From positions 1 to 64,000 of the forward strand of contig NZ_VOPH01000013.1 in the NCBI RefSeq assembly GCF_009765275.1: a DNA stretch of 64,000 bases, read 5' to 3'. The position numbers and the translations under genes are program-made. The stretch is from Chachezhania sediminis. GTDB taxonomy: Bacteria > Pseudomonadota > Alphaproteobacteria > Rhodobacterales > Rhodobacteraceae. The notes below the pieces were generated by a model. It had not been told where the DNA came from. It saw only the letters and a program-made list of their open reading frames with translations, and did not search any database. Numbering within the stretch: the first letter of the stretch is position 1; each line of letters starts with the position of its first letter. Shown here piece after piece: positions 43,102-53,663 of the stretch.

Positions 43102-43317
43102 ATGGGGGCACCTATCAGCGCACGTTCGCTGAAGAACGGGACCGAAGCCTTCACCTTCCGCGCCGCCACCGCATTGCCGGGCACGCGGGTCGACCTGTTG
43201 GCCGGTATCCAGTTCATGAAGAACGGCAGGTTCGAGGTGCGCGGCGAACACAACGTCCAGTTGGGTAAGGATTTCGAAAGCCAGGCCGCGACGCTGCGCC
43301 TGTCCTGGCAGTTCTGA
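43102..43317 (+). pseudogene. Remnant of an autotransporter beta-barrel C-terminus
   Basis: Only about 70 codons remain. The translation has the alternating pattern of the last strands of an autotransporter barrel (AFTFRAATALPGTRVDLLAG, FEVRGEHNVQLGKDFES) and ends LRLSWQF, with the terminal Phe needed for outer-membrane insertion. There is no passenger domain, signal peptide or start signal. It is a truncated relic of a surface protein gene of more than a thousand codons, and marks a past deletion or recombination edge between the hyuBA operon and the cobW pair. Confidence 0.65.
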
Positions 43318-43336
43318 CCGCCCGCCCTATGAAATG

Positions 43337-43359
43337 ACCGGCCCCTTGACGGGGCCGGT
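43337..43359. terminator. GC-rich hairpin between convergent genes
   Basis: Nine-bp perfect arms (ACCGGCCCC and complement) with a 5-nt loop lie between the autotransporter remnant and the end of the cobW-type operon. It can fold from either strand but has no T-run. Confidence 0.6.
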
Positions 43360-43377
43360 ATCGAAAACGTCCGCGGC

Positions 43378-44589
43378 TCAGGCGGCCTCGGCCCGGTTGG
43401 CCCAGCGGGGGAAGGGATCCGGCAGGTCGGGCAGTGCATCCGGCCCCGGCGCCAGTTCCGCGTCCAGCAGCGCCGCGTCCAGCCTTGCTTTCAACGCGGG
43501 CCAGTCGATGCCGGCACCGATGAAGACGATTTCCTGCCGGCGGTCGCCCCATGGCTCCTGCCAGTGCTGCGCCATGTAGGTGCGGGCACTTTCATGGGTT
43601 GGCCGGCGGTCCTCAGGCACGGCTGCCCACCAGGTGCCCAGCGGCGTCACCGACGACAGTGCGCCCGCCAGCGAGTATTCCGCCACCCAGTCGGGCCGCG
43701 TCGCGATCCAGAAATGCCCCTTGGCCCGGATCACGCCCGGCAGGGGGCCGTTCAGCAGCTCCAGGATCCGTTCGGGCACGAAGGGCCGGCGGGCGCGGTA
43801 GACGTGGCTGGTGACGCCGTATTCCTCGGATTCGGGTACGTGATCGGCGAAGCCGTACAGCTCCTTCACCCACATCGGGTGTTCGTGCGCCCGGTCGAAA
43901 TCGAAAAGGCCGGTATCCAGGATCGAGTCGGCGGGCACGTCGGAGCGGTTGGTCTCGATGATCTTCGCGTCGGCGTTCAGGCTGCGGATGATCTTGCGCG
44001 CCGCGTCCACCGCCTGCGGCCCGGCATCGTCGACCTTGTTCAGGATCACCACGTCGGCGAATTCGATCTGGTCGGTCAGCAGGTGGACCAGCGTGCGCTC
44101 GTCGGCCTCGCCCAGGGTCTCGCCCCGGTCGCTCAGGAAATCGTGGCTGGAAAAGTCGGCCAGCAGGTTCACCGCGTCGACGACTGTGACCATCGTGTCC
44201 AGCCGCGCGATGTCGGACAGGCTGTCGCCGGCTTCGTCCCGGAACTCGAAGGTCGCGGCGACGGGCAGCGGTTCGGAGATACCGGTGGATTCGATCAGCA
44301 GGTAATCGAACCGCCCTTCCTCGGCCAGGCGGCGCACCTCGGCCAGAAGGTCGTCGCGCAGGGTGCAGCAGATGCAGCCGTTCGACATCTCGACCAGCGT
44401 CTCGTCCGTGCGGGACAGTTCGGTGTCGGCGCGGACCAGGTCGGCGTCGATGTTCACCTCGGACATGTCGTTGACGATGACGGCGACGCGGCGGCCGTCG
44501 CGGTTGTTCAGCACGCGGTTCAGCAGCGTGGTCTTGCCCGCGCCCAGGAAGCCGGACAGCACGGTGACGGGAAGGCGGGTATCGGTCAT
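43378..44589 (-). CDS. COG0523 (CobW-type) zinc-linked GTPase, copy A
   Basis: This 403-aa P-loop GTPase has the Walker A motif [12 protein letters not shown], the metal-binding CxCC motif [11 protein letters not shown], the switch IESTGISEP and the base-specificity motif ILNKVD. A CobW C-terminal domain follows ([10 protein letters not shown]). Such proteins hand zinc or another metal to client enzymes using GTP. Its start overlaps the stop of the second GTPase gene by 4 bp, and a Zur-type box precedes the operon. A zinc-allocation role under zinc starvation is therefore likely. Confidence 0.88.
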   Translation of the reverse strand: MTDTRLPVTVLSGFLGAGKTTLLNRVLNNRDGRRVAVIVNDMSEVNIDADLVRADTELSRTDETLVEMSNGCICCTLRDDLLAEVRRLAEEGRFDYLLIESTGISEPLPVAATFEFRDEAGDSLSDIARLDTMVTVVDAVNLLADFSSHDFLSDRGETLGEADERTLVHLLTDQIEFADVVILNKVDDAGPQAVDAARKIIRSLNADAKIIETNRSDVPADSILDTGLFDFDRAHEHPMWVKELYGFADHVPESEEYGVTSHVYRARRPFVPERILELLNGPLPGVIRAKGHFWIATRPDWVAEYSLAGALSSVTPLGTWWAAVPEDRRPTHESARTYMAQHWQEPWGDRRQEIVFIGAGIDWPALKARLDAALLDAELAPGPDALPDLPDPFPRWANRAEAA

Positions 44590-45680
44590 TCGTATGTAAC
44601 CTCTGTTACGTGGCGGTTGGGTTGGCCCCGGGCCATGCGCCCGCGCAGCATGTCGAGGCTGCGCTGAAGCTCGGGCCGGGACATGTCGCGGGCGATGACG
44701 ACGATGCGGGACTGCCGGCTGTCGCCGGTCCAGTCGCGCAGTTGCACGGGTGCGTCGAAGACCTGCTGCACCCCGTGAAAGACAAAGGGCGTGTCGATGC
44801 CTTCAAGGAAGACGATGCCCTTGACCCGCAGGATATCGGGACCGCGCAGGCCGATCAGCGTGTCCAGCCACAGGTCGAAGACGACCTCCGGGATCGGGTC
44901 GTCCAGGACGATCGAGGCGGATCCGATCCGCGTATCGTGCACCGGCAGGGGCGCAGGTACCGGCCGACCCAAGCCGGAGAGATTGGCAAGCGGATCGGGC
45001 AGGGCGTCGGGCATCGTGGCCCATGCCAGCACCTGCGGCGCCTGCACCCCATGGCGTGCGCCGCTGATGCCCCACAATCGGGCCCCGGTGCCTTCGCCCC
45101 GGACGGCGTGCAGGATCTGCGCCGCGGGATTTATCGACGTCAGCCGGTCCCCGAAGGCGCGGACCTTGCCGGGGGCGGTCAGGTCGGTCTTGGACAGGAC
45201 GATCATGTCGGCCATGGCGACCTGGCTGACCGCTTCGAACTGGGCGTCCAGCGTGGCGGGGCCGTTGGCGGCATCGACCACGGTGACGACGCCGTCCAGC
45301 TTCGTGTGAAAGCCCAGGTAGGGATCGACCACCAGTGTCTGCAGGATCGGGCCGGGATCGGCCATGCCCGTCGTTTCGATGACCACGCGGTCGAAGTGCA
45401 ATGCCCCGTCCGCGCGCCGGTGCAAAAGCCCGGCCATGGTCCGTGACAGGTCCCCCCGGATCGAACAGCACAGGCAGCCGGACTGCATCAGCACGATTTC
45501 GTCGCTGGAGGTTTCGATCAGGTCGTGGTCCAGCCCGGCCTCGCCGAATTCGTTGACGATCACGGCGATCCGCCCGGCCGAGGCATCGCCCAGCATGGCG
45601 TTCAGAAGAGTCGTCTTGCCCGCACCCAGAAAGCCCGTCAGCAGGGTCACGGGAACGGGGTCTGCCTGGCCAGCGGTCAT
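44586..45680 (-). CDS. COG0523 (CobW-type) zinc-linked GTPase, copy B
   Basis: This 364-aa relative has [27 protein letters not shown] with Cx[11 protein letters not shown] and VLSKTD in the NKxD position (Ser for Asn). It is the first gene of the pair. I start it at the ATG at 45680; a GTG at 45689 is in frame but lies almost on the Zur-type box. Two different GTPases in one operon may serve different metalloproteins. Cobalamin genes are absent here, arguing against CobW itself. Confidence 0.87.
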   Translation of the reverse strand: MTAGQADPVPVTLLTGFLGAGKTTLLNAMLGDASAGRIAVIVNEFGEAGLDHDLIETSSDEIVLMQSGCLCCSIRGDLSRTMAGLLHRRADGALHFDRVVIETTGMADPGPILQTLVVDPYLGFHTKLDGVVTVVDAANGPATLDAQFEAVSQVAMADMIVLSKTDLTAPGKVRAFGDRLTSINPAAQILHAVRGEGTGARLWGISGARHGVQAPQVLAWATMPDALPDPLANLSGLGRPVPAPLPVHDTRIGSASIVLDDPIPEVVFDLWLDTLIGLRGPDILRVKGIVFLEGIDTPFVFHGVQQVFDAPVQLRDWTGDSRQSRIVVIARDMSRPELQRSLDMLRGRMARGQPNRHVTEVTYE

Positions 45681-45699
45681 GGGGATCACTCGAATGCAA

Positions 45700-45714
45700 T
45701 GTTATACTATAACA
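45700..45714 (-). promoter_or_regulatory. Zur-type operator
   Basis: TGTTATA-C-TATAACA is a near-perfect 15-bp palindrome with flanking AA and CT, 20 bp upstream of the first COG0523 gene. It matches the alphaproteobacterial Zur box pattern (TGTTATA-N-TATAACA). Zinc-bound Zur would repress the operon. Confidence 0.8.
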
Positions 45715-45773
45715 CTCATTTCCCGCAGACAGCAGCCAGAGTCAAGCGGGTCTCGGATGGACCGGGAAGAGCC

Positions 45774-46775
45774 CTAGGCGGCCCCGCTCTCGGTGCCTGC
45801 GTTCCGGGCGGCGATGCGGCGTTCCACCAGGTCCAGCACCCGGGCGGTTTGGGGTGGCGGCGTCTCTCCCGCGCGGCGGACGAGTGAGAAGGGTGTGACC
45901 GCAATGTCCCCCGGCACGTCCAGCAGGCGGATATTGCCGCCCAGCCCGCTGCGCGCGGCATAGAATTCGCCCACCGATCTTGCGACCGGGGCCACCGCGT
46001 TGGTGTCACTGATGATGGCCATCGTCAGCAGCAGGGACGAGGTGCCCAGGATCCGTTTCGGCAGAGGATAACCGTTTTCCAGCAGGTAGGTTTCCACGGT
46101 TCGCCGCTGCAGCCCGCCCGGCGGCTGCATCACCCAGTCATAGATCAGGCAATCGTCCAGCGTGACGCTGTCGCGCCGCGCCAGCGGATGTTCCAGCCGG
46201 ACCACCAGGCCGACGGGTTCCGGCCCGATCCGCTGCATCTGGAAGGCGCGGGCGTCGACCTCGTCCGGCAGGCGGCCGACATAGAAATCCAGCGCCTCGG
46301 ACATCAGCCCCTCGGCCAGCTTGTCGGATGTGTCGACCTGTACCGTGATCTCGATTTCCGGATAGGTCACCCGCAGGTCGCGGATCACCGGCAGCACGAT
46401 TTCCAGCGCCGGGCCCGTCACCGCGCCGATGCGGACCAGCCCGCGGATGCCGCGCGTCATTTCCGCCAGGGCGTGGCTGGTGTCGTCCAGGTGGCGCAGG
46501 ATCGACCGCGCCCGCGCCGCCAGCAACGCCCCGGGTTCGGTCAGCAGGATCCCCTTGGCGTGCCGGTTGTAAAGCGGGCTGCCCACCATGCGCTCCAGCT
46601 CCGACAGAAGGCGCGAGGCCGCGGGCTGGGTGATCGCCAGCTGCGCGGCGGCGGCCGATACCTGACCGGTTTCCGCCAGCGCCACCAGCAACCGTAACTG
46701 CGAGAATCGCAGGCCCTGCCGCACCAGAAGGTCGCGGGTGGGATGGGAACTACCTGAAGTTGTCGGTTCTTGCAT
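45774..46775 (-). CDS. gbpR: LysR-type regulator (GbpR-like)
   Basis: This 333-aa protein has the LysR helix-turn-helix (LRFSQLRLLVALAETGQ, AAAAQLAITQPAASRLLSEL) and a periplasmic-binding-type effector domain. It diverges from chvE, the arrangement of gbpR next to chvE-gguABC in Agrobacterium. It probably activates sugar uptake in response to galactose or arabinose. An inverted repeat typical of LysR sites lies in the 211-bp gap. Confidence 0.85.
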   Translation of the reverse strand: MQEPTTSGSSHPTRDLLVRQGLRFSQLRLLVALAETGQVSAAAAQLAITQPAASRLLSELERMVGSPLYNRHAKGILLTEPGALLAARARSILRHLDDTSHALAEMTRGIRGLVRIGAVTGPALEIVLPVIRDLRVTYPEIEITVQVDTSDKLAEGLMSEALDFYVGRLPDEVDARAFQMQRIGPEPVGLVVRLEHPLARRDSVTLDDCLIYDWVMQPPGGLQRRTVETYLLENGYPLPKRILGTSSLLLTMAIISDTNAVAPVARSVGEFYAARSGLGGNIRLLDVPGDIAVTPFSLVRRAGETPPPQTARVLDLVERRIAARNAGTESGAA

Positions 46776-46797
46776 TCGGAACAGCCTGAGATGCCAT

Positions 46798-46821
46798 CAA
46801 TATATCTTATACGGTATATTG
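46798..46821. promoter_or_regulatory. Inverted repeat upstream of chvE, candidate LysR-type site
   Basis: CAATATA and TATATTG flank a 10-bp centre in an AT-rich island, 22 bp from the regulator start and about 165 bp upstream of the chvE start. It fits a regulatory site of the divergent LysR protein. Confidence 0.5.
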
Positions 46822-46986
46822 AAAGGCGATATTTTAATTTGATTGCGATGAATGGGCAAGGCATCCCTTTCCCAGCTGCAGCGCACGGGGAGTGCCGCAA
46901 AGGCAGGGCGGCCGCAGCATGGAAGTGGATCGGCACCCGACCGGCTGTCCCGAAAAGGACAGGATCGCGGTGCAAGGGAGGACGAC

Positions 46987-48054
46987 ATGAAGACATTCAC
47001 GCGCATTCTGGCGACGACGGCGCTTGTCGCCCTGACGGCCGGTGCGGCCGCGGCCGGGGACAAGGGCTATGTCGGGATCGCCATGCCCACCAAAAGCTCG
47101 GCCCGGTGGATCGCCGACGGCGAGAACATGGTGCAGCAGTTCCAGGCCGCCGGTTACGATACCGATCTGCAATATGCCGAAGACGACATCCCGAACCAGC
47201 TGGCCCAGATCGAGAACATGATCACCAAGGGCGTCAACGTGCTGGTGATCGCGGCTATCGACGGGACGACGCTGACCTCGGCCCTGGCCAATGCGCAGGC
47301 GGCGGATATCGACGTGGTGGCCTATGACCGGCTGATCCGCGACAGCGGCGATGTCGATTATTATGCGACCTTCGACAATTTCAAGGTGGGCGTGCAGCAG
47401 GCGTCGACGCTGGTCGACGGGCTGAAGGAACGCTTCCCGGACGCCAAGCCCTGGAACGTGGAACTCTTCGGCGGCTCGCCCGACGACAACAACGCCTATT
47501 TCTTCTACAACGGCGCGATGTCGGTCCTGCAGCCGCTGATCGATAGCGGCGATATCGCCGTGCCGTCGGGTCAGATGGGCATGGACACGGTCGGCACGCT
47601 GCGCTGGGACGGTTCGGTCGCGCAGGCGCGGATGGATAACCTTCTGTCGGCCAACTACACCGGCGATCAGCGGGTTCACGGGGTCCTGTCGCCCTATGAC
47701 GGGCTGTCGATCGGCATCATCTCCTCCCTGAACGGCGTGGGCTATGGCTCCGGCGATCTGGCGATGCCGATCATCTCGGGTCAGGACGCCGAAGTGCCCT
47801 CGGTCAAGGCGATCCTTCGGGGCGAGCAGTATTCGACGATCTTCAAGGACACCCGCGAACTGGCGCGGGTGACGGTCGAGATGGTGAACGCCATGCTCGA
47901 CGGGTCTGAACCCCCGATCAACGACACCACGACCTATGACAACGGGGTCAAGGTGGTGCCGTCCTACCTGCTGGAGCCGGTGCCGGTCACCGGGGCCAAC
48001 TGGGAACAGGTGCTGATCGACAGCGGCTACTACTCGAAAGACCAGATCCAGTGA
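46987..48054 (+). CDS. chvE: Sugar-binding periplasmic protein (ChvE/XylF type)
   Basis: This 355-aa receptor has a Sec signal peptide of about 23 residues (ALTAGAAAA) and a type I periplasmic binding fold ([20 protein letters not shown]). ChvE binds galactose, arabinose, glucose and related sugars. The identification comes from its order with the ATP-binding and permease genes and GguC. The ATG at 46987 follows GGGAGGA. A hairpin at 48104-48129 separates it from gguA, likely raising its yield over the membrane parts. Confidence 0.9.
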   Translation: MKTFTRILATTALVALTAGAAAAGDKGYVGIAMPTKSSARWIADGENMVQQFQAAGYDTDLQYAEDDIPNQLAQIENMITKGVNVLVIAAIDGTTLTSALANAQAADIDVVAYDRLIRDSGDVDYYATFDNFKVGVQQASTLVDGLKERFPDAKPWNVELFGGSPDDNNAYFFYNGAMSVLQPLIDSGDIAVPSGQMGMDTVGTLRWDGSVAQARMDNLLSANYTGDQRVHGVLSPYDGLSIGIISSLNGVGYGSGDLAMPIISGQDAEVPSVKAILRGEQYSTIFKDTRELARVTVEMVNAMLDGSEPPINDTTTYDNGVKVVPSYLLEPVPVTGANWEQVLIDSGYYSKDQIQ

Positions 48055-48103
48055 TCCTCCCGGACCGGCGGGCGACTTTCCCTGCCGCCCGTCCGGTTCC
48101 CGC

Positions 48104-48129
48104 CCCCGTCCGGTACAGGCCGGACGGGG
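48104..48129 (+). terminator. Intercistronic hairpin after chvE
   Basis: Ten-bp perfect arms (CCCCGTCCGG and complement) with a 6-nt loop are preceded by a second imperfect hairpin at about 48071-48097. Together they probably stabilise chvE mRNA or attenuate read-through into gguA. Confidence 0.55.
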
Positions 48130-48157
48130 CCCGGTCCCCGATGTCGAAAGGCAAGCC

Positions 48158-49711
48158 ATGACCCAGATCCTGGAAATGCGCGGGATCACCAAGACCTTCC
48201 CGGGGGTGAAGGCGCTGGACAACGTGAACCTGTCCGTCGCGGAGGGAGAGATCCACGCGCTGGTGGGCGAAAACGGCGCCGGCAAGTCGACCCTGATGAA
48301 GGTGCTGTCGGGCGTCTATCCGCACGGCAGCTATGACGGCGACATCGTTTTCGACGGTCAGGTGAAGGCCTTTCGCGGGATCAGCGACAGCGAGGCCGAT
48401 GGCATCATCATCATCCACCAGGAACTGGCACTTGTGCCGCTTCTGTCGGTTGGAGAGAACATCTTTCTGGGCAACGAATGCGCCCGGGGCGGGATCATCG
48501 ACTGGCACGAAACCAACCGGCGCGCCCGCGCCCTGCTGGCCCGCGTGGGATTGTCCGAGGCGCCGGAAACCGTCGTCGACAATCTTGGCCTGGGCAAGCA
48601 GCAGCTGGTCGAGATCGCGAAGGCCCTGTCAAAGAACGTCCGCCTTCTGATCCTGGACGAACCGACATCGTCCCTGAACGAGGACGACAGCCAGAAGCTT
48701 CTGGACCTGCTGTTGGAATTCAAGGCAAAGGGCATCACCTCGATCCTGATTTCCCACAAGCTGAACGAAATTTCGCGCGTGGCCGACACGATCACCGTCC
48801 TGCGCGACGGGTCCACCGTGGCGCGGCTGGACTGCCGGGACGGTATCAGCGAGGACGACATCATCCGCGACATGGTCGGCCGTTCGCTTCAGGACCGCTA
48901 TCCGGCGCGCGCGCCCCAGATCGGCGGGACGGTGATGGAGGTGCGGAACTGGATAGTCCACCATCCGCTTCATGCCGAACGCAAGGTGGTGGACGATGTC
49001 AGCTTCCACGTCCGCCAGGGCGAGGTGCTGGGCATTGCCGGCCTGATGGGCGCGGGCCGCACCGAACTGGCGATGAGCCTCTTCGGCCGCAGCTACGGGC
49101 AGGGGATCAGCGGCGAGGCGCTGATCGGCGGCCAGCGGGCCGACCTGACCAGCGTGCGGTCGGCGATCAACGCGGGGCTGGCCTATGCCACCGAGGACCG
49201 CAAGACCTTTGGCCTGGTCCTGCAGGACACGATCCGCCGCAACGTCCCCTTGGCCAGGCTGGACGCCATCGCGTCCCGTGGCGTGGTCGAACCCGCGCGC
49301 GAGGCGACGGTGGCCGAAACCTATCGCAAGCGCCTGAACATCAAGTCCTCGTCGATCGAGCAGGAGACGGTGAACCTGTCGGGCGGGAACCAGCAGAAGG
49401 TGGTCCTGTCGAAATGGCTGTTCGCCGACCCGGACATCCTGATCCTGGACGAACCGACCCGCGGTATCGACGTGGGCGCGAAATTCGAGATCTACACCGT
49501 CATCCGTGACCTGGCCGCCGCCGGCAAGGCGATCATCGTGATCTCGTCCGAGATGCCGGAACTGCTGGGGATCACCGACCGGCTCTACGTCATGAACGAA
49601 GGCCGCTTCGTGGGCGAGATGGCGACCGCCGAGGCCAGCCAGGAAAAGATCATGGCGCGTATCATCAAGACCGACGTTCGGACCGGGAACGAGACTGGGG
49701 ACAAGACATGA
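48158..49711 (+). CDS. gguA: Sugar ABC transporter ATP-binding protein (GguA/XylG type)
   Basis: The 517-aa product has two ATPase halves, as in ribose/xylose importers. The first half has [16 protein letters not shown] and a signature-like [15 protein letters not shown]. The second has a degenerate Walker A region ([18 protein letters not shown]) and [15 protein letters not shown], then [15 protein letters not shown]. It powers import by the GguB permease, with which it overlaps by 4 bp. Confidence 0.92.
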   Translation: MTQILEMRGITKTFPGVKALDNVNLSVAEGEIHALVGENGAGKSTLMKVLSGVYPHGSYDGDIVFDGQVKAFRGISDSEADGIIIIHQELALVPLLSVGENIFLGNECARGGIIDWHETNRRARALLARVGLSEAPETVVDNLGLGKQQLVEIAKALSKNVRLLILDEPTSSLNEDDSQKLLDLLLEFKAKGITSILISHKLNEISRVADTITVLRDGSTVARLDCRDGISEDDIIRDMVGRSLQDRYPARAPQIGGTVMEVRNWIVHHPLHAERKVVDDVSFHVRQGEVLGIAGLMGAGRTELAMSLFGRSYGQGISGEALIGGQRADLTSVRSAINAGLAYATEDRKTFGLVLQDTIRRNVPLARLDAIASRGVVEPAREATVAETYRKRLNIKSSSIEQETVNLSGGNQQKVVLSKWLFADPDILILDEPTRGIDVGAKFEIYTVIRDLAAAGKAIIVISSEMPELLGITDRLYVMNEGRFVGEMATAEASQEKIMARIIKTDVRTGNETGDKT

Positions 49712-50916
49712 GCGACATCGCGACCGAACCGGCGCGCAGCGACACCCGGGTGACGGGCAAGTCCGGCTGGTCCTTCCTGAGGGGCCACCTGCGGGAATAC
49801 GGCATCCTGTTCGCCCTGATCGCGATCATGGCCTTCTTCCAGATCGCGACCGGGGGGATCCTGCTGAAGCCCGTCAACCTGACGAACCTGATCCTGCAGA
49901 ATTCCTATATCGTGATCATGGCCATCGGGATGCTGATGGTGATCGTTGCGGGCCATATCGACCTGTCGGTGGGCTCTGTCCTGGGCTTCGTCGGCGCGCT
50001 GGCCGCCGTGCTGATCGTGCAGTTGAACGTGCCCTATCCCGTCGCGGCCGTGATCTGCCTGGCCGTGGGCGCCGTGATCGGCATGGCGCAGGGCTTCTGG
50101 GTCGCCTATTTTCGCATCCCGTCCTTCATCGTGACGCTGGCGGGGATGCTGGTTTTCAAGGGGCTGACGCTGTGGCTGCTGGAAGGCCAGTCGGTCGGAC
50201 CCTTCCCGGCCCAGTTCCGCCTGATCGCATCCGGCTTCGTGCCGGATCTGCTGGGGGGCGAGAACCTGAACCTCTTTTCCCTGCTGATCGGGGTGGTGGT
50301 GGCCGCGGGCCTGTTCCTGCTGCAACTGCGCACCCGCCGGATGCAGCAGAAGGCCGGCGTCGCGGACGAACCGCTGTCCTTCTTCGCGATCAAGAACGCG
50401 CTGATCTTTGCCGCGCTGGTCTACATGAGCTGGCTGATGGCCGATTTCCGCGGGCTGCCCAACGTCTTTATCGTCATGGCCCTGCTGATCGCGATCTATT
50501 CCTTCGTGACGTCCAAGACGACCTTCGGGCGCCGTCTGTATGCGATCGGCGGGAATGAAAAGGCCGCGACGCTGTCAGGCATCAATTCGAAGAAGCTGGT
50601 GTTCCTGACTTTCGCCAACATGGGAATGCTGGCCGCGCTGGCGGGCCTTGTCTTCGCCGCGCGGCTGAACACCGCCACGCCCAAGGCCGGGATTTCGTTC
50701 GAACTGGACGTGATCGCGGCGGTCTTCATCGGCGGTGCGTCGATGTCGGGCGGCGTGGGCACCGTGGTGGGGGCCGTCGTCGGCGCCTTCATCATGGGCG
50801 TGATGAACAACGGCATGTCGATCCTGGGGATCGGCATCGACTGGCAACAGGTCATCAAGGGGCTGGTGCTGCTGGCCGCCGTGATCTTCGACGTCATGAA
50901 CAAGCAGAAGGGTTAA
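49708..50916 (+). CDS. gguB: Sugar ABC transporter permease (GguB/XylH type)
   Basis: This 402-aa polytopic membrane protein has the AraH/RbsC-type motif [17 protein letters not shown], then [14 protein letters not shown] and [21 protein letters not shown]. About ten helices are predicted, with an extended cytoplasmic loop in the middle as in XylH. It follows gguA directly and is followed after 5 bp by gguC. Confidence 0.92.
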   Translation: MSDIATEPARSDTRVTGKSGWSFLRGHLREYGILFALIAIMAFFQIATGGILLKPVNLTNLILQNSYIVIMAIGMLMVIVAGHIDLSVGSVLGFVGALAAVLIVQLNVPYPVAAVICLAVGAVIGMAQGFWVAYFRIPSFIVTLAGMLVFKGLTLWLLEGQSVGPFPAQFRLIASGFVPDLLGGENLNLFSLLIGVVVAAGLFLLQLRTRRMQQKAGVADEPLSFFAIKNALIFAALVYMSWLMADFRGLPNVFIVMALLIAIYSFVTSKTTFGRRLYAIGGNEKAATLSGINSKKLVFLTFANMGMLAALAGLVFAARLNTATPKAGISFELDVIAAVFIGGASMSGGVGTVVGAVVGAFIMGVMNNGMSILGIGIDWQQVIKGLVLLAAVIFDVMNKQKG

Positions 50917-50921
50917 GACTC

Positions 50922-51911
50922 ATGCTTCTGTCGCAATATCGCCGGCCCGACGGGCGTATTCAGGTGGTCGCCCGCGACGGCACCGAGGCCTTCGAGGTCA
51001 AGACCGAGGCCAGCCTCTATGACCTGGCCTGGGACTGCGCGAAGACCGGAACGGGCCTGCGCGACCGGATCGCCGCCCTTGGCCTGAATGGCGCCGTGGA
51101 CATGGAACGCCTTTATGCCGAAGGCAGCCTGCTGCCGCCGGTGGTCCATCCCGACCCGGCGCACCTGCACCTGACGGGCACGGGGCTGACGCATCTGGGC
51201 TCGGCCTCCACCCGTGCCTCGATGCATGCGGGTGCCAAGGTCGAGGACGAGACGGATTCCATGAAGATGTTCCGCATGGGGGTCGAGGCGGGCAAGCCCG
51301 CGAACGGCGCGTCCGGCGTCCAGCCGGAATGGTTCTACAAGGGCAACGGCCTGGCGCTGGTGGCGCCGGGCGGGGCGCTGACCTCGCCCGAATTCGCAGA
51401 GGACGGCGGGGAAGAGCCCGAGATCGCCGGGATCTACATCATCGGCCCGGATGGCGCGGCCTTCCGGCTGGGCTTTGCCATCGCCAACGAGTTTTCCGAC
51501 CACGTGATGGAAAAGCGGAACTACCTCTACCTTGCCCATTCCAAGCTGCGGCCTGCCTCGGTGGGGCCGGAAATGCTGGTGGGCGACCTGCCCGCCGACA
51601 TCCGCGGCGTCTCGCGCGTGTGGCGGGGCAATGAACTGATGTTCGAAAAGGACTTCCTGTCTGGCGAGGCGAACATGAGCCATTCCATCGCCAACCTGGA
51701 ACATCACCATTTCAAGTACGACCTGTTCCGCCAGCCGGGCGACGTTCATGTCCACATGTTTGGGACCGCGACGCTGTCCTATGCGGACGGGCTGGTCTGC
51801 GGCGATGGCGACATGTTCGAGATCGAGGCCGAACCCTTCGGCCTGCCGCTTCGGAACCGCCTGACCGTCACGCCGCCGGCCGCCGACATGGCGCGGGTCC
51901 GGGTGCTTTAG
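50922..51911 (+). CDS. gguC: GguC / AraD1-family FAH-fold protein
   Basis: The 329-aa protein belongs to the fumarylacetoacetate hydrolase superfamily group found with ChvE-GguAB. Visible features are GTGLTHLGSAS, the metal-site region EEPEIAGIYI and SDHVMEKRNYLYLAHSKL. Homologues are associated with breakdown of 2-keto-3-deoxy sugar acids such as L-KDA. A dehydratase that makes such acids is encoded next, so an aldolase or dehydratase step on its product is plausible. Confidence 0.85.
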   Translation: MLLSQYRRPDGRIQVVARDGTEAFEVKTEASLYDLAWDCAKTGTGLRDRIAALGLNGAVDMERLYAEGSLLPPVVHPDPAHLHLTGTGLTHLGSASTRASMHAGAKVEDETDSMKMFRMGVEAGKPANGASGVQPEWFYKGNGLALVAPGGALTSPEFAEDGGEEPEIAGIYIIGPDGAAFRLGFAIANEFSDHVMEKRNYLYLAHSKLRPASVGPEMLVGDLPADIRGVSRVWRGNELMFEKDFLSGEANMSHSIANLEHHHFKYDLFRQPGDVHVHMFGTATLSYADGLVCGDGDMFEIEAEPFGLPLRNRLTVTPPAADMARVRVL

Positions 51912-51920
51912 GAGGGCAGG

Positions 51921-53663
51921 ATGACATTTAACAAGGCCGAATGGCCCCGCAGGCTGCGCAGCCAGGAATGGTATGGCGGCACCTCGCGCGACAATATCTA
52001 TCATCGCGGCTGGCTGAAGAACCAGGGCCACCCGCACGACCTGTTCGACGGGCGCCCGGTGATTGGGATCCTGAACACATGGTCCGACCTGACCCCCTGC
52101 AACGGCCACCTGCGGGACCTGGCGGAGAAGGTGAAGGCCGGCGTCTGGCAGGCCGGAGGCTTCCCGCTGGAGGTGCCGGTGTTCTCGGCCTCGGAGAACA
52201 CGTTCCGGCCCACGGCGATGATGTACCGCAACCTTGCCGCCATGGCGGTCGAGGAGGTGATGCGCGCCCAGCCCATCGACGGGGCCGTCCTGCTGGTGGG
52301 GTGCGACAAGACCACGCCCAGCCTGCTGATGGGGGCCGCCTCGACCGATCTGCCGTCCATCGTCGTGTCCGGCGGGCCGATGCTGAATGGCTGGTTCCGC
52401 GGCGAACGGGTGGGCTCGGGCACGGCACTCTGGCAGATGTCCGAGGATATCAAGGCCGGGAAGATGACCCAAGGCGACTTCCTGGAGGCCGAACAGGCAA
52501 TGAGCCGGTCGTCGGGGACCTGCAACACGATGGGCACGGCGTCGACGATGGCGTCCATGGCCGAGGCGCTGGGGATGGCGCTGTCCGGCAATGCGGCGAT
52601 CCCGGCGGTGGATGCGCGCCGCCGGGTGATGGCACAGCTGACCGGCCGGCGGATCGTCGAGATGGTGAAGGACGACCTGAAACCATCGGACGTCATGACC
52701 AGGGCCGCGTTCGAAAACGCGATCCGATGCAACGGCGCCATCGGTGGGTCGACCAACGCGGTGATCCATCTGCTGGCACTGGCCGGCCGGGTCGGCGTCG
52801 ACCTGAGCCTGGACGACTGGGACAGGCTGGGCCGCGACGTGCCGACCGTGGTGAACCTGATGCCGTCGGGCAAGTACCTGATGGAGGAGTTCTTCTATGC
52901 CGGCGGCCTGCCCGTGATCCTGAAACGGCTGGGCGAGGCGGGGATGCTCAACAAGGACGCGCTGACCGTCAGCGGCGGGCCGATCTGGGACGAGGTGAAG
53001 GACGCCAGGAACTGGAACGAGGACGTGATCCTGCCCGAAGGCAAGGCCCTGACCCAATCGGGCGGCATCGCCGTGGTGAAGGGCAATCTTGCACCCGACG
53101 GAGCGGTCCTGAAGCCTTCGGCGGCCAGCCCGCATCTGCTGAAGCACCGCGGCCGGGCCGTCGTGTTCGAAGACATCGACGACTACAAGGCCCGGATCGA
53201 CGACGACGCGCTGGATATCGACGAGTCCTGCGTGATGGTGCTGAAGAACTGCGGACCCAAGGGATATCCGGGGATGTCCGAGGTCGGTAATATGGGCCTT
53301 CCGCCCAAGGTGCTGAAGAAGGGCATCACCGACATGGTCCGCATCTCGGATGCGCGGATGTCGGGGACGGCCTATGGCACGGTGGTCCTGCATACCTCTC
53401 CCGAAGCCGCGGCCGGCGGTCCGCTGGCGGTGGTGCGGACGGGCGACATGATCGAACTGGACGTGCCGGCACGCCGCCTGCATCTGGATATCCCGGACGA
53501 GGAACTTCAGGCGCGGCTTGCGGCCTGGGCCTCGCCCGTCGTGCGGCCGAACGGGGGTTATGCGCAGCTATACGTCGACCATGTCGAAGGCGCCCATGAA
53601 GGGGCGGATTTCGACTTTCTGAAAGGTTGCAGGGGAAACGAGGTGCCGCGTGACAGTCACTGA
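51921..53663 (+). CDS. Sugar-acid dehydratase, IlvD/Edd family (L-arabonate/D-galactonate type)
   Basis: This 580-aa iron-sulfur enzyme removes water from an aldonic acid to give a 2-keto-3-deoxy acid. Cluster ligands are Cys60 (LTPCNGH), Cys128 (VGCDKTTPS) and Cys201 (SGTCNTMGTAST), spaced as in rhizobial L-arabinonate dehydratase, which also takes D-galactonate and D-fuconate. IVVSGGPMLNG carries the catalytic-Ser region. It lies between GguC and galactose dehydrogenase, so it supplies the KDGal/KDA node of the pathway. It overlaps the next gene by 14 bp. Confidence 0.9.
   Translation: MTFNKAEWPRRLRSQEWYGGTSRDNIYHRGWLKNQGHPHDLFDGRPVIGILNTWSDLTPCNGHLRDLAEKVKAGVWQAGGFPLEVPVFSASENTFRPTAMMYRNLAAMAVEEVMRAQPIDGAVLLVGCDKTTPSLLMGAASTDLPSIVVSGGPMLNGWFRGERVGSGTALWQMSEDIKAGKMTQGDFLEAEQAMSRSSGTCNTMGTASTMASMAEALGMALSGNAAIPAVDARRRVMAQLTGRRIVEMVKDDLKPSDVMTRAAFENAIRCNGAIGGSTNAVIHLLALAGRVGVDLSLDDWDRLGRDVPTVVNLMPSGKYLMEEFFYAGGLPVILKRLGEAGMLNKDALTVSGGPIWDEVKDARNWNEDVILPEGKALTQSGGIAVVKGNLAPDGAVLKPSAASPHLLKHRGRAVVFEDIDDYKARIDDDALDIDESCVMVLKNCGPKGYPGMSEVGNMGLPPKVLKKGITDMVRISDARMSGTAYGTVVLHTSPEAAAGGPLAVVRTGDMIELDVPARRLHLDIPDEELQARLAAWASPVVRPNGGYAQLYVDHVEGAHEGADFDFLKGCRGNEVPRDSH

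Noticed and set aside
43378-45680. Cobalamin biosynthesis protein CobW
   Set aside because: No cobalamin genes are nearby, and a Zur-type operator points to zinc.
46987-50916. Xylose transporter XylFGH
   Set aside because: Sequence alone would allow it, but the divergent LysR gene and downstream gguC and galactose pathway genes fit ChvE-GguAB better. No xylose isomerase or xylulokinase is present.
50913-53483. 856-codon minus-strand frame opposite gguC and the dehydratase
   Set aside because: No ribosome-binding site or domain; it mirrors conserved plus-strand genes.
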